Of a DNA stretch of 64,000 nt, positions 10,042-22,307 are shown one piece after another. The stretch's first letter is position 1; each line of letters starts with the position of its first letter. The translations under genes and the position numbers were made by a program. The notes beneath the pieces were generated by a model. That model ran no database searches. It was not told the origin of the DNA and was given only the letters and a program-made list of their open reading frames with translations. Source of the DNA: Glebionis coronaria (taxonomy: Eukaryota > Streptophyta > Magnoliopsida > Asterales > Asteraceae). The DNA is taken from NCBI GenBank assembly GCA_025667525.1, contig CM046879.1:357425628-357489627 (forward strand), written 5' to 3'.

Positions 10042-11878
10042 GTTACCTACCTCTCAGCCAGAAAAGACTCCACAGTATCACCATATTTATAAGTTTTCTT
10101 TTCCTTCCAGTTGAAGACAAGATCCGTCTTACTAACTCCCAAATATAGTAATTTTATTTTCTGCCATAAAATCAGAACAAGTTGCTATGCTTTACAGCAA
10201 GTGACTTATCATTCCAAAAGCTACGAAGACCTTTATAGCTATCAGATATAAATCCACTTCTGAAGTTCCTTAAATTCATGATCAACAAATTATTCTAGAG
10301 TTCCCAGATGTAATTTCAGAAAGTTTTCAAGAAATTCCTTCCGAACCACCAGACAAAATTTAACATCGAGCTAGTCTCAAGAACAGAACCTGTTTTCAAA
10401 CTCTTTATTGCAGGGCCTCGGCTAAGTTAAAAGAGTTGCAACACTTTCTGCAAGAGTTACCGGAACGAGGCTTTATTCGCCCTAGCGCACCACCAGAAGG
10501 TGCACCGTTTCTATCTATCAGGAAAAGCCGGTAACATGAGATCACGTACCGACCACCAAGAATTTTACAAGATCACCATACATAATCAATGTTCATTCCA
10601 CGTATAGAAGGTCTATCTGACCTGCTACGATGTCTTAAACATTTTTTCTAGAACGATTCACGATTATACCACCATCAGTGGTGAGAGAAAGAACATGATG
10701 TTTTCCAGACTGCTGTTACACACGTTATAGTCTCTCAAAAACTTTGATTTATACTTCTGAGCTCCTAAATGCTCCAGCTATATTACGGAATTTATGAATC
10801 AAAATTTTTCCACGAATTCATAAACCAGTTCGCCAGCATATTTATCAAAAACATTCGGATCTGCTAAATACTAAGAGAAGTACAAGAGAATCATCTTCTC
10901 ACAGTTGTACAGAATCTCCGATAGGAGAAAAATATATAAGTAGCTTTTCAGATGTGAATTCCAGTTGAAGAAGGTGGCATTTCTGAACCACCCTATTTCA
11001 GCAGAAAGATATTTCAGAAGTAGTACGAAGGTGGGGGCCATCACCAGATGGTCAAGACCGACGTCTATGACTGAAGTACGAAAATTTCTAAGATTCAGTC
11101 ATTGCTACCGCAGAAATTGCTGACAGTTATCACGATTAGCTTTCCATGACTAAGCTTACGCATAAAGGAGATGACCTACACTAAAATTTTGTATCCCATA
11201 AGATCCTACACTAGGAGAGATCTAATTTACCGAGACTCAAAATTCTTTCACTACTATTCACCCAGATTTCACCAAAATGTACCAAAATCCCAGACAGAAT
11301 TTTTAATAGAAGAAGTAAAAAACGTAGAGGCAGCTATGTTCATATCTAAATGCCTTCCATTCTAGAAGGTTCAAGATAGAACGCCGTTATGCTAGTGAGT
11401 GGGTACAACCATTATAAATTTTGAACAGAAATGGGACAAGGTTTCTGTGAAGATTGTTTTTCAGTTTACCACAGAACTCAGAAAATATGATACTATCTAA
11501 GTCATTGTCGACCATTTAAACCAGCCTACGCGGGTTCTCTCATTCGAAGAGATTTTGTAGTAGCAGACCTACAAGAAATTTAGCAATAGAGCATACAATT
11601 TGAAGTTGTTCCATCAACCATCATATCAGATAGAATATTTCACGTTCACGATTCACGCTCACGTTCATGATCACGATAACGTGTACATTTACATTCACGA
11701 TCACGTTCACTTGCACCTTCACGTTTACATCTCACGTTCACATTATGATGTTGTTTTGGTCTATATTTTGTGCTATCTCATGATATGAGTCCACGGTCGC
11801 GCTCATGACATTGTTCATCATCAAACTCGTGTTCGATCTCACGATATACGTTTCACAGCTTTTATTGGATTTGGTTAC
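10042..11878 (+). pseudogene. Relic R pol remnant (RT, RNase H region, integrase traces)
   Basis: Translated pieces in shifting frames resemble Ty3/gypsy Pol: ELQHFLQELPERGFIRPSAP (about 10432-10491) and DHQEF..KITIHNQ (about 10550) from the RT palm, KKVAFLNHPISAER (about 10963) and RWSRPTSMTEVRKFL (about 11045) from the RT/RNase H connection, and VVPSTIISDR (about 11600) from the integrase core. Stops and frameshifts occur throughout. The oddities HPIS and MRS-x-x-DH also occur in element C. The tail (11640-11870) becomes an array of CACGTTCA-like words. No function remains. Confidence 0.75.
11874..11878. other. Target-site duplication of B, left (GTTAC)
   Basis: GTTAC directly precedes TAATAAGTGTG of the LTR and recurs at 21178-21182 directly after the 3' LTR end. 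The uninterrupted target is visible in element C. Confidence 0.92.
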
Positions 11879-12310
11879 TAATAAGTGTGAAAACACTTAT
11901 CCTTTTACCACTTATTTCCAATAATAACAAGACCAAAACGTGTGATTTATGTCGTAAAAGTCGGAATTATGCGTGGTTTGTGTTTTTATTGTGTTTTAGG
12001 ACCAAAATATTAAAAAGGAAGAAAACACGGGCTTTCACGGGCTTTTATTGAAGAAAACAGGAAAAGTCGAAGTCAAAAGATCAAGAGTGCAAAAAGAACG
12101 GAAGTCCAAAGCCTATTCTAAAGATTTATCGAAGAAAAAGTCAAAAGACGGAAGTTTAACGAAGTCGAAGAACTTAAGTCTAATAGAAGAAGAAAATTGA
12201 AAGACAAGTTCAAATCCCGAGACGACAAAGACGAAGAATTAAAGTCGAGTCGAGAAAACGTGAAGAAAGCAAGAGAGAAGATGCAACACATGCACTCCTT
12301 CCACCTTCCC

Positions 12311-12318
12311 TATAAATA
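12311..12318 (+). promoter_or_regulatory. TATA box in element B LTR
   Basis: TATAAATA in a CT-rich context, followed about 30 nt later by an AGGAGAGTTAG stretch suited to a start site. The CCGATTGG array lies 580-950 bp downstream and would therefore be transcribed. Confidence 0.55.
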
Positions 12319-12896
12319 CCCTCCTAATAGCCATTAGGAGGAGAGTTAGATTTTTAGTTAATTTTTCACTTTTTAGTTTTCTCTAGTTTTTAGAGAGAGA
12401 AAGTCTTAAACTTTCTCTCACTAGTTCATCTTTTTCTTTTAATCTTTCTAGATTAAACATCTTTGTATTGCTTATTTCATTAATCAAAGTTCTATTTTAA
12501 GCTTTTATTTCTTAATCTCATTCTACTTTTCTTTGATTTAAGGTTGATTTTGGTGCGATTATCATGTGATCCGTGTTGTTCTTATTGATTTCGTGCTTAA
12601 AAAGTTAATCTTTTAATCATTTTATAAGCTTTCATTTTGATTAAGCTTTAAGACTTTTGTGCTTATTGGCTTATTTTTATGATTAGCTTATTTTTCTTAT
12701 TAAAAAGTTTTATTAAAAAGTTTATGTTTTTATTGTTTAATCTAAAAAGTTGTTTGATTTCGAGTTAGATAAGTTGATTAAAGTGCTTATTTGATTCGGA
12801 TTTGTAATTGATTCGGGTTGGTTTTGGTATTAGCTTATTAAAAGTAGCCTATTACCTAGCTTAACCTTCTTCCACAAATTTCGGAAAGGGTGGTAA

Positions 12897-13265
12897 AACC
12901 CCTTTCCGATTGGCATTTTCCGACCGGATACACCCCCTAACCGATTTCCTTGATTTTAGGAAAGGGCTTAAAACCCTTTTCCGATTGGCCAGCTCCATCT
13001 TGTTTTTCCGATTGGCACTCTTTGCTACACATTCCGATTGAGCTTTATTATCTATTCCGTTCATGACCTCGTTTAAGTATTCCGATTGGTAGTTTCGTAC
13101 CCCGTATTCCGACGGTGATTCCTTGGATTTTCCGATTGGGATTTGTCCCGTATTCCGATTGGGTCAAAGTTTACATATTCCGATTGTCGGCATCATCACA
13201 CATTCCGATTGTGTTATTTCTTTCACTATTCCAATCCAATCAACCGATCGGAATACATTCCGATC
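12897..13265 (+). repeat. Array of TTCCGATTG words in B LTR (CCAAT-type on the other strand)
   Basis: Nine exact TTCCGATTG copies (six continue as TTCCGATTGG) plus variants such as TTCCGACCGG, TTCCGACGG and TTCCGATCGG occur in about 370 bp, at irregular spacing. The reverse complement of CCGATTGG is CCAATCGG, which matches the core of NF-Y (CCAAT-box) sites. The array is present in each duplicated copy of the 3' LTR segment. Confidence 0.75.
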
Positions 13266-13620
13266 GGGGCCTCTTTTGCCTTGTTTTGGGTTCTTTCGAT
13301 CTTACTTTCTTATAGTACCTTTTTTATTAAGTTCTTATTTTTAATAATTTTCCAAGTGTTAGTTTTATTTAGAGTGTTAGTACTTTTCCATTTTACCTTT
13401 AAGTTTTTATGCATTTATTTTTACTCGTCATTTTAATATTAATCTTTATTCTTCCATTTACTCAACGACACTTTAATTAATTGCAAATAGTTTAGAACAA
13501 ACCAAACCATTCTCTTGATTCACCAAAAGTCGATTGAGTCGCACTTAAGACCGGTTTTCAATTCGAAAAGACTTTGGGACTACAAAACATCATATTTGGT
13601 GTAAAATCCCAAGTATTAAA

Positions 13621-13635
13621 TGGCGCCGCTGCCGG
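13621..13635 (+). other. Element B primer-binding site (Asp-tRNA type)
   Basis: TGGCGCCGCTGCCGG starts 2 nt after the LTR. It equals the first 15 nt of the element A site, then diverges (CTC in place of GGA). Confidence 0.85.
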
Positions 13636-13843
13636 CTCTTTTCGTTACGATAAACGGTTTTTAGTGAGAGACGCATTGAATTTTGGGATCCGTTCTTTGA
13701 ACGTTATTTTCCTCGCTTCAAAAATTTCCAAAAATCCATAAAAAAATTATAAAACTCTTCAAAAATACAAAAACATTGATAAATCATTAAAAGCAATTCT
13801 TTTCAAAAGTTTTTGCACCAAAAATATTATATAGGTATTCTCT

Positions 13844-16800
13844 TTGTGTATATTTTTCTTCTGCAGGTGCATGCGTACTAGATCTTCCAACTATTCTGAG
13901 CCCGAGACTCTTGAAGATTTAGATATGGCTGGTGTTAATAACAACAATAATCACCCACCTCAAAACAATTTGAATAACAACAATAACAACAACAATGTCC
14001 TTCTACCTGATTTACGAACCATGGAGGAATTGTGTCAACCCACCATGAACGGACGCGGAGGCCCGATTGCGCCAATGCACGTCACGGCTCAGGAGTTTTC
14101 GTTGAAGCATCACATGATACAGCAAGTTCAAACGAACCCATTTTGTGGAATTCTGGATGATGATGCCAACAAGCACCTCGACAAATTCATTACCATGACC
14201 CAAAGCATGAAGTGCTCCGGTGTTTCTATGGATGACCTTCGCCTCCAACTTTTTCCACACTCACTTTCTCACCATGCCGAAAAATGGTTTGACCGTCTTC
14301 CTAAGAATTCTATTCATACGTGGAACGACATGACTCAACGCTTTTTATCGCGCTACTTTCCCCCATCCATGGTCACTAGCCTTCGTAACCAAATTAGTGG
14401 ATTTATGCAAGAGAATGATGAATCGCTTTTCGATGCTTGGGAACGCTACAATGATTTGATCGACCGCTGTCCTAATCACAATATGCTCCCCGTCACTCTC
14501 ATTGACACCTTTTACAATGGTCTCACTTTTCGTGATCGTGACACGATCAATGCCGCTGCCGGTGGTACTTTTATGAAAAGGAGACCAGAGGAGTGTCGAG
14601 AGTTGATCGAAAACATGACTACTCACCACAAGAATTGGGATTCATCCGCATCCTCAAGATCTAACTCGAGAGTAAATGTTTCTTCGACTACCTCCAATCC
14701 TGAAATGTCTGAAATTTCTCGACAACTCGCTGAAATGAACAAGAATTTCATGGCCATGGCCACAAACCACTTTCAACAAGCTAAAGCCGTTGCTATTTCT
14801 TGTGACACATGTGGTGGCCCTCACTCTTATAATGATTGTCCTTCTACCCAAGGCAATTATTCTGAAAACGTTAACGCAGCTTACGGCACTTATCCCACGG
14901 GAGGCTATCAAGCCCGCCCTCAAGGAGACCGTGGCTTGCTAAGTTATCGTTCCAACAATTATCTTGCTCCTCCTGGTTTCCCTCCTGCAAACCAAAAGCA
15001 ACAACAAAGCTACAACCGAAACAACCAATCCCAATCTCGTGCTCAAAATCAATATCAATCCCAAAGAAACCCATACCCAACTCAAGGAAATTCTCAAGCT
15101 CCACCTCTCAATCAACCGATGGCCGTAAACCAAGACGTCGAGACGTTCATGAAGACTAATCGTGAGATGGTGACGAATCTTCAGAGTCAATTTGTCAACT
15201 TGAAGAATGACATGGTGAAACAAGGGAGCGATATTCGAGCTGAGCTAAGGAATGACATGGCCAAACACAGCAATGATATTAATGCCAACATGCAAAACTC
15301 TTTTAATAATCAAGCTCTTCACCTTCGTGATATGATTGGTTCGCTCATCCAAAGTAATCAACCCTCTCCTTCGGGTACTCTTCCGAGTAATACCGTTGCG
15401 AATCCAAGGGGGGAGATGAAAGCAATCACAACTCGTAGTGGAAAAGGTTATATGGAACCCGAGCTTCCTACACCTCCACCGGTGATTGTGAACAAGGAAA
15501 AAGAGCAACTTTCCCCACCTCCTTCACCTTCTATCCCCATTTCCCCACCACCCGTGGTTGTGAGTGATCCTATTCCTTTAAAGCCTTCTTCTTCATCCAA
15601 TATACCTTATCCTTCAAGGTTGAGGAAAGAGAAGCAAAAGAGCAAGGATGATATTCAAGTTTCAAACTTTCTTAAAATGTTTAAACAACTGAATTTTAAC
15701 ATCTCCTTTGCCGAGGCTCTCGCTCACATGCCCAAATACGCTAAGATGTTTAAAGATCTTTTAAGTGATAAGGAAAAGCTTCTTGACATTGCTCAGACCC
15801 ACCTTAATGAGAATTGCTCTGCAGTACTCTTAAGGCAATTGCCCACCAAACTTGGTGATCCGGGTCGCTTCTTGATTCCTTGCAACTTCCCGGGAGTAGA
15901 GAATTGCATGGCCCTAGCCGATCTAGGTGCCAGTATAAACTTAATGCCTTTAAGTGTTTGGAAGCAATTATCTCTCCCCGAGCTAGTCCCCACTAAAATG
16001 ACTTTGGAATTAGCCAACCGTACGGTTGCTTATCCAGTGGGGATAGCCGAAGATGTCTTTGTTGGCGTCGACAAATTCACCTTCCCGGCGGATTTTGTTG
16101 TCGTTGACTACGAGATGGATCCCCGTGTTCCATTAATCGTTGGACGTCCATTTCTGAGGACCGGTCGCACTCTCATTGATGTAGCCGCGGGCGAAATAAT
16201 CATGAGAGTTGGTGACGATAAAATTGTCTTCAACATGGGTAAGATTTCTAAGCAACCTTATTCATATGAGAGTGTTAATGCTATTGATGTTATCGATGAG
16301 GCTTGTGAAGAACATTTTCATGATGCTTGCAAAAGTACTCTTTCTTCTCTACCCAATGTTGAGACCGTTGCCTCAACTGCTCTAGCACTGACTCCTTTTG
16401 GAGAAAGTGACTTGGATGATTTCGAAGCTAGCTTGGGTCCTCTCGATATTAAGTATGATAATTTGTCTACCAATTGTGATGAAGATATTTGTACTATTGA
16501 GAGACTTCTCAATGAGGACCCGTTGTCTCCTCCTGCTCCTAAAGAGGTGACTAATGATGATCCATCGATAGTTTCACCATCTATTGAGAATCCCCCTACT
16601 CTTGAGCTTAAGGAACTACCGCCTCATCTTGAGTACGTTTTTCTGGAAGACGACGAGAAGCTACCGGTCATCATCGCAAAGGATCTGAAAGAAGACGAAA
16701 AAGCCCGACTTGTCGCTGTGTTGAAGAAGCATAAACGAGCTATCGCTTGGAAAATCTCCGACATCCGCGGAATTGATCCTCACTTCTGCACACATAAAAT

Positions 16801-19510
16801 TCTCATGGAGGACGACTTTAAGCCCACAATTCAAAGTCAACGAAGGGTGAATCCTAAAATCCATGACGTCATCAAAAAAGAGGTTATCAAACTTCTTGAT
16901 GCGGGTATGATTTACCCTATTTCGGATTCACCATGGGTTAGTCCAGTCCATTGTGTGCCTAAGAAAGGCGGAATCACCGTTGTGCCCAATGCAAACAACG
17001 AGTTAATTCCTACCCGTCTCGTTACTGGGTGGAGAGTTTGTATAGACTACCGCAAACTCAATGATGCCACGAGAAAGGATCATTTCCCTCTACCTTTTAT
17101 GGACCAAATGCTTGAACGTTTAGCGGGTAATGAATATTACTGCTTTCTGGATGGTTTCTCGGGTTATTTTCAAATACCCATCGATCCCCAAGATCAAGAG
17201 AAGACAACATTCACTTGTCCCTATGGCACATTTGCTTATAAACGAATGCCTTTTGGCTTATGCAATGCTCCCAGGACTTTCCAAAGGTGCATGTTGGCTA
17301 TCTTCCACGACATGGTTGAGCAAACCATGGAAGTCTTCATGGATGATTTCTCGGTCTTCGGGGATTCCTTCTCTTCTTGCCTTGCCAATTTGGAACGTAT
17401 GCTTAAGCGGTGCGAAGACACTCGCCTTGTTCTGAATTGGGAAAAATGCCATTTTATGGTCAAAGAAGGCATTGTGCTAGGACACAAAATCTCAAAAGCC
17501 GGTCTTGAAGTCGACCGCGCTAAAGTTGATGTCATAGCCAAATTACCTCCACCTTCAACCGTGAAGGGTGTGAGAAGTTTTCTGGGTCATGCGGGCTTCT
17601 ATCGTAGATTCATTCAGGATTTCTCTAAAATCGCTCGCCCGATGACCCACCTCTTGAAAAAAGATACTCCTTTTATCTTTTCTAAAGAGTGTCTCGAAGC
17701 CTTCAATCATCTTAAGGATAAGCTAACTAAGGCACCGGTCTTGGTTACCCCTAATTGGGAGCTGCCTTTTGAATTGATGTGTGATGCTAGCGACTTTGCT
17801 ATTGGTGCGGTTTTGGGCCAAAGAGTGAATAAACACTTCCAACCAATCCACTACGCTAGCAAAACAATGACGGGGGCTCAATTGCATTATACGACAACCG
17901 AAAAAGAGCTTTTAGCTGTTGTCTATGCTTTTGAAAAATTCCGCCCCTATCTTATTTTATCCACCACCATCGTTTACACGGACCATTCCGCGTTGAAGTA
18001 CTTGATGACTAAGAACGACTCTAAGCCAAGACTTCTTCGCTGGGTTTTACTCCTTCAAGAATTCAACATTGAAATTCGTGACAAGAAGGGAGCCGAAAAC
18101 CTGGCCGCGGATCATCTGAGCAGACTTGAGGATCCATATCAGGGGGATCATCCGAACAAAGAGATCAATGACTCTTTCCCCCTGGAGACTCTAATGTCTA
18201 TAAATCTCAATCTTGATGGCACCCCGTGGTTTGCGGACATTGCAAACTACTTAGCGGGTGGTATTCTCATCCAAGGGTTAACATCCCAACAAAAGAAGAA
18301 GTTCTTAAATGATGTTAAGACTTACTTTTGGGATGACCCTTATCTATTCAAACAGTGTGCTGATCTGATTATTCGTCTATGTGTTGACGGACCGGCAGCT
18401 TTTGACATCCTCCAAGCTTGCCACAAAGGACCCACCGGTGGTCACTTTGGTCCCAACTACACCGCTAAGAAAGTGTTTGATTCTGGATTCTACTGGCCCA
18501 CCATTTATCGTGACGCTCACGAAATGGTTAAGCATTGTGATGCTTGCCAACGTCAAGGCAAGATCACACATAAGGATGAGATGCCTCAAAATTTCATACA
18601 AGAATGTGAAATCTTTGATGTATGGGGCATCGACTTTATGGGGCCATTTCCATCCTCCAAAGGGAACAAGTACATCCTCGTCGCCGTCGACTACGTCTCT
18701 AAATGGGTTGAAGCTAAGGCTCTTCCTACGAATGATGCGAGGGTGGTTGTGAACTTTTTGAAGCAGCTTTTCGCTCGATTTGGCGTTCCTCGTGCTATCA
18801 TCAGTGACCGCGGGACTCATTTTTGCAACGATCAACTTGCACGAGTCATGGCAAAGAATGGTGTCAATCACCGTCTTTCCACCGCTTATCATCCCCAAAC
18901 CAATGGGCAAGCCGAAATTTCCAATCGTGGCTTGAAGAGAATTTTGGAGCGTACTGTGGGAGAACATCGCGCCGCGTGGGCCGATAAGTTAGATGATGCT
19001 CTGTGGGCTTTCCGTACTGCTTACAAGACCCCGATCGGTTGTACACCTTATCGTCTTGTGTACGGGAAAGCCTGCCACCTACCCATCGAGCTGGAACATA
19101 AGGCGCACTGGGCCTTGAAGTGGGCTAACTTCGACTTCAACAAAGCCGGTGATCATCGCAAGGTTCAACTCAACGAGCTAAATGAACTGAGGAATGAAGC
19201 TTATGAGAACTCGCTGATCTACAAGGAGAAGACGAAGATGATCCACGATGCTAAAATCAAGAACCGAGAGTTCCACGTTGGTGATCACGTCTTACTCTTT
19301 AACTCTCGGTTGAAGATTTTCTCTGGCAAGTTGAAGAGCCGCTGGACTGGTCCATTCACCGTCGCCAAAGTCTTTCCGTATGGGACCATTGAGCTTTCTC
19401 AGCCGAATGGGCCCAATTTCAAGGTGAATGGCCAGCGTTTGAAGCTGTACTTTGGTGAGGACATCTCTCAAGAGATGATTCCATCCCTCACCACGTTCCC
19501 CATGAACTAA
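13844..19510 (+). CDS. gag-pol: Athila-type Gag-Pol polyprotein (1888 aa, intact)
   Basis: One uninterrupted frame encodes all replication enzymes. Gag core is about residues 100-260. A CCHC-like knuckle CX2CX3HX4C is at 320-332, followed by a Gln/Asn-rich linker. Aspartic protease carries ADLGASIN with catalytic D693. Reverse transcriptase (about 1060-1250) has FMDD at 1165-1168. RNase H starts with MCDASD (D1314). Integrase has an HHCC zinc region (about 1525-1575) and the D1597, D1655, E1691 triad (D,D-35-E spacing). The C-terminal region, with [13 protein letters not shown] and [11 protein letters not shown], is typical of the Athila clade. All catalytic residues are present. The more likely start is the Met at 13871 (MRTRSS), since the preceding codons overlap a pyrimidine tract ending in CAG. 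Gag and Pol share one frame, so no frameshift signal is needed. Confidence 0.95.
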   Translation: MCIFFFCRCMRTRSSNYSEPETLEDLDMAGVNNNNNHPPQNNLNNNNNNNNVLLPDLRTMEELCQPTMNGRGGPIAPMHVTAQEFSLKHHMIQQVQTNPFCGILDDDANKHLDKFITMTQSMKCSGVSMDDLRLQLFPHSLSHHAEKWFDRLPKNSIHTWNDMTQRFLSRYFPPSMVTSLRNQISGFMQENDESLFDAWERYNDLIDRCPNHNMLPVTLIDTFYNGLTFRDRDTINAAAGGTFMKRRPEECRELIENMTTHHKNWDSSASSRSNSRVNVSSTTSNPEMSEISRQLAEMNKNFMAMATNHFQQAKAVAISCDTCGGPHSYNDCPSTQGNYSENVNAAYGTYPTGGYQARPQGDRGLLSYRSNNYLAPPGFPPANQKQQQSYNRNNQSQSRAQNQYQSQRNPYPTQGNSQAPPLNQPMAVNQDVETFMKTNREMVTNLQSQFVNLKNDMVKQGSDIRAELRNDMAKHSNDINANMQNSFNNQALHLRDMIGSLIQSNQPSPSGTLPSNTVANPRGEMKAITTRSGKGYMEPELPTPPPVIVNKEKEQLSPPPSPSIPISPPPVVVSDPIPLKPSSSSNIPYPSRLRKEKQKSKDDIQVSNFLKMFKQLNFNISFAEALAHMPKYAKMFKDLLSDKEKLLDIAQTHLNENCSAVLLRQLPTKLGDPGRFLIPCNFPGVENCMALADLGASINLMPLSVWKQLSLPELVPTKMTLELANRTVAYPVGIAEDVFVGVDKFTFPADFVVVDYEMDPRVPLIVGRPFLRTGRTLIDVAAGEIIMRVGDDKIVFNMGKISKQPYSYESVNAIDVIDEACEEHFHDACKSTLSSLPNVETVASTALALTPFGESDLDDFEASLGPLDIKYDNLSTNCDEDICTIERLLNEDPLSPPAPKEVTNDDPSIVSPSIENPPTLELKELPPHLEYVFLEDDEKLPVIIAKDLKEDEKARLVAVLKKHKRAIAWKISDIRGIDPHFCTHKILMEDDFKPTIQSQRRVNPKIHDVIKKEVIKLLDAGMIYPISDSPWVSPVHCVPKKGGITVVPNANNELIPTRLVTGWRVCIDYRKLNDATRKDHFPLPFMDQMLERLAGNEYYCFLDGFSGYFQIPIDPQDQEKTTFTCPYGTFAYKRMPFGLCNAPRTFQRCMLAIFHDMVEQTMEVFMDDFSVFGDSFSSCLANLERMLKRCEDTRLVLNWEKCHFMVKEGIVLGHKISKAGLEVDRAKVDVIAKLPPPSTVKGVRSFLGHAGFYRRFIQDFSKIARPMTHLLKKDTPFIFSKECLEAFNHLKDKLTKAPVLVTPNWELPFELMCDASDFAIGAVLGQRVNKHFQPIHYASKTMTGAQLHYTTTEKELLAVVYAFEKFRPYLILSTTIVYTDHSALKYLMTKNDSKPRLLRWVLLLQEFNIEIRDKKGAENLAADHLSRLEDPYQGDHPNKEINDSFPLETLMSINLNLDGTPWFADIANYLAGGILIQGLTSQQKKKFLNDVKTYFWDDPYLFKQCADLIIRLCVDGPAAFDILQACHKGPTGGHFGPNYTAKKVFDSGFYWPTIYRDAHEMVKHCDACQRQGKITHKDEMPQNFIQECEIFDVWGIDFMGPFPSSKGNKYILVAVDYVSKWVEAKALPTNDARVVVNFLKQLFARFGVPRAIISDRGTHFCNDQLARVMAKNGVNHRLSTAYHPQTNGQAEISNRGLKRILERTVGEHRAAWADKLDDALWAFRTAYKTPIGCTPYRLVYGKACHLPIELEHKAHWALKWANFDFNKAGDHRKVQLNELNELRNEAYENSLIYKEKTKMIHDAKIKNREFHVGDHVLLFNSRLKIFSGKLKSRWTGPFTVAKVFPYGTIELSQPNGPNFKVNGQRLKLYFGEDISQEMIPSLTTFPMN

Positions 19511-19900
19511 AATTGGGTCGAGTCAGGCTCATGACTCGATGACCAAAAACAAGCGCTTCTCGGGAGGCAACCCGTGTTCTATCCTTTACTGCTTTCATAA
19601 TAAGTGTAGGGGGAGCCCCGCATATGTTTGTTGTCTTGTTTCTTGTGCTGTGCAGGGATTTAAGCTTCAGAGAGCATCTTGATGACTTTTGACGAACCGT
19701 GATACCGTGTTTCCCATCTTCCCGGTTCTATCCTAAACTCTTGTGATTCAATATTTCATATTCAATATGTTCACATTGAATTCACTTTAGTTGTCCTTTC
19801 CTTAGCAAGATTTAAACAAAGTGCACAATGTCCTAAGTGTAGGGGAGTTTACTCCCGCATGCTTAAACATTGAGGACAATGTTTATCTCAAGTGTAGGGG
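19511..19900 (+). other. Element B 3' noncoding module with hairpins and purine tracts
   Basis: It contains stem-loops CGAGTCA/TGACTCG (19519-19538), GGGAGT/ACTCCC (19843-19856) and TAAACATTG-AGGA-CAATGTTTA (19864-19885). AAGTGTAGGGG occurs three times (19602, 19835, 19890), each time followed by a C-run able to pair with the G-run. Elements A and F share this architecture. The last tract is the likely polypurine tract, now joined directly to the interior of the LTR. Confidence 0.75.
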
Positions 19901-21177
19901 TAAAACCCCCTTTCCGATTGGCATTTTCCGACCGGATACACCCCCTAACCGATTTCCTTGATTTTAGGAAAGGGCTTAAAACCCTTTTCCGATTGGCCAG
20001 CTCCATCTTGTTTTTCCGATTGGCACTCTTTGCTACACATTCCGATTGAGCTTTATTATCTATTCCGTTCATGACCTCGTTTAAGTATTCCGATTGGTAG
20101 TTTCGTACCCCGTATTCCGACGGTGATTCCTTGGATTTTCCGATTGGGATTTGTCCCGTATTCCGATTGGGTCAAAGTTTACATATTCCGATTGTCGGTA
20201 TCATCACACATTCCGATTGTGTTATTTCTTTCACTATTCCAATCCAATCAACCGATCGGAATACATTCCGATCAGGGCCTCTTTTGCCTTGTTTTGGGTT
20301 CTTTCGATCTTACTTTCTTATAGTACCTTTTTTATTAAGTTCTTATTTTTAATAATTTTCCAAGTGTTAGTTTTATTTAGAGTGTTAGTACTTTTCCATT
20401 TTACCTTTAAGTTTTTAGCTTAACCTTCTTCCACAAATTTCGGAAAAGGTGGTAAAACCCCTTTCCGATTGGCATTTTCCGACCGGATACACCCCCTAAC
20501 CGATTTCCTTGATTTTAGGAAAGGGCTTAAAACCCTTTTCCGATTGGCCAGCTCCATCTTGTTTTTCCGATTGGCACTCTTTGCTACACATTCCGATTGA
20601 GCTTTATTATCTATTCCGTTCATGACCTCGTTTAAGTATTCCGATTGGTAGTTTCGTACCCCGTATTCCGACGGTGATTCCTTGGATTTTCCGATTGGGA
20701 TTTGTCCCGTATTCCGATTGGGTCAAAGTTTACATATTCCGATTGTCGGTATCATCACACATTCCGATTGTGTTATTTCTTTCACTATTCCAATCCAATC
20801 AACCGATCGGAATACATTCCGATCAGGGCCTCTTTTGCCTTGTTTTGGGTTCTTTCGATCTTACTTTCTTATAGTACCTTTTTTATTAAGTTCTTATTTT
20901 TAATAATTTTCCAAGTGTTAGTTTTATTTAGAGTGTTAGTACTTTTCCATTTTACCTTTAAGTTTTTATGCATTTATTTTTACTCGTCATTTTAATATTA
21001 ATCTTTATTCTTCCATTTACTCAACGACACTTTAATTAATTGCAAATAGTTTAGAACAAACCAAACCATTCTCTTGATTCACCAAAAGACGATTGAGTCG
21101 CACTTAAGACCGGTTTTCAATTGGAAAAGACTTTGGGACTACAAAACTTCATATTTGGTGTAAAATCCCAAGTATTA
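19901..21177 (+). repeat. Element B 3' LTR: 5' deletion plus 551-bp tandem duplication
   Basis: The first roughly 1.0 kb of the LTR (equivalent of 11879 to about 12895) is missing; the purine tract runs straight into TAAAACCCC. The segment 19907-20417 is repeated as 20418-20968 at an offset of 551 bp, then the LTR continues to its normal end at 21177. Both repeat copies share changes absent from the 5' LTR (TCGGTA for TCGGCA, ATCAGGG for ATCGGGG). Confidence 0.85.
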
Positions 21178-22024
21178 GTTACAGAAACTATAAGAAAACC
21201 AGACTCAAGTTTAGCACAGCTTTTCCATACCAGGCAGACGTTTCATGTCTCAGGCCGTATCGTTTGGCATGCCTTCCTCAGTCAGCATACGTTCATGATA
21301 TGTCTAGTATCACATTCACAATATGTTTCACGTATCACATTTACGATATACATCATGCACAACGTTCCGTATATGATCGTGAACCACATTCATAATTGCT
21401 CACGTAGCACGTTCACAACTGTTCACGTTGCTCGTCCCTATATATTTTCAGCAGCTTGCTCGGATATATAAATGTTATATTTTCAGGATAATCGTACGTA
21501 CCATTTCATGTACCCTACATGCTATAGCTTATTCATCCTATCAGATTCAGAAAATCCATCTTAAATATGGAACCAGAAACTATTCAGCATAGACCAAGAT
21601 TTTTAGTATGTCAAGATCTTTGAAGGAACCGTTTCGAGCGAGAAGCCATTTGAAACAGAGGAGTCCATCCGGACCTCTCATCCATTGCCCTTCAATAAAT
21701 CCAGTTAAGTTCTTTCAGTCATGTTACGTTCCATGTCCTCTTCAGCCATGTCACGTTCAATGTTTACTTCAGTCATGTCACGTTTATACCCTTTCAGCAG
21801 CATCATGTTCTAAATCAAGGACGAATGATACTTCAGCTTATATGTCCTTTCAGCCTTCATACTCTTTCACCCTATGTACCTTTCAGTTTATATATAAACT
21901 TCACCAGCTTAAGTTATCATTAATTCGAGGACGAATTTTCTTTTTTTAGAGGGAAGAACTGTAAAACCCAGTATAATCGTGTCCTTAATTCGGGGACGAA
22001 TTATTTTATTTAGAGGGGAAGAAT
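21178..22024 (+). other. Relic R 3' internal region with CACGTTCA array and duplicated purine tract
   Basis: It continues the R sequence after B and aligns with element C 40240-39459 reversed. It carries more CACGTTCA/ACGTTCATG words (21285-21430) and TTCAGTCATGTCACGTT-like repeats (21715-21790). AATTCG-RGGA-CGAATT hairpins lie at 21922-21937 and 21987-22002, each followed by a purine tract (AGAGGGAAGAAC, AGAGGGGAAGAAT). Two short ORFs here are not coding. Confidence 0.7.
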
Positions 22025-22268
22025 TATAAAATCCGTATTTAAAAATTCCCGAATATTAATTACGCAGCCTCAGTTTAAATAAATAATATTACGACTAATT
22101 ATTCACAAAAATAATTATCAGATCAGAAATAATATTACGACTAATTATTCAGAAAAATAATTATCAGAGCAGAAATACTATTTCGCTTCAGAAAAAAAAT
22201 AAAAACGCTAGAATTAAATACGAATTTACGTGAATATATTTAGTGTCGAAAACGGAAAAAATGGAAAA

Positions 22269-22307
<39 letters not shown>

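Larger units (their letters stand above)
11879..13618 (+). repeat. Element B 5' LTR (1740 bp, TA...TA ends)
   Basis: Begins TAATAAGTGTG and ends CCAAGTATTA, so the ends are the inverted repeat TAATA/TATTA and not TG/CA. The boundaries are fixed independently by the target-site duplication and by the primer site 2 nt downstream. The first 24 nt are nearly the same as the F LTR start. The TATA box is at 12311. The stretch 12897-13265 is an array of TTCCGATTG words. Confidence 0.9.
11879..21177 (+). mobile_element. Element B: Athila-type Ty3/gypsy retrotransposon, intact Gag-Pol
   Basis: A complete insertion into R with a perfect 5-bp duplication GTTAC at 11874-11878 and 21178-21182. Comparison with element C confirms the uninterrupted target. 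The 5' LTR is 1740 bp, followed by an Asp-tRNA-type primer site, a 1888-aa Gag-Pol ORF, a short 3' noncoding region and a rearranged 3' LTR. The Pol C-terminal region and primer type place it in the Athila clade. I see no env-like ORF between pol and the 3' LTR. Confidence 0.93.

Noticed and set aside
18377..18967. 196-aa minus-strand ORF
   Set aside because: Antisense to the integrase part of element B, which is unmistakable in the sense frame.
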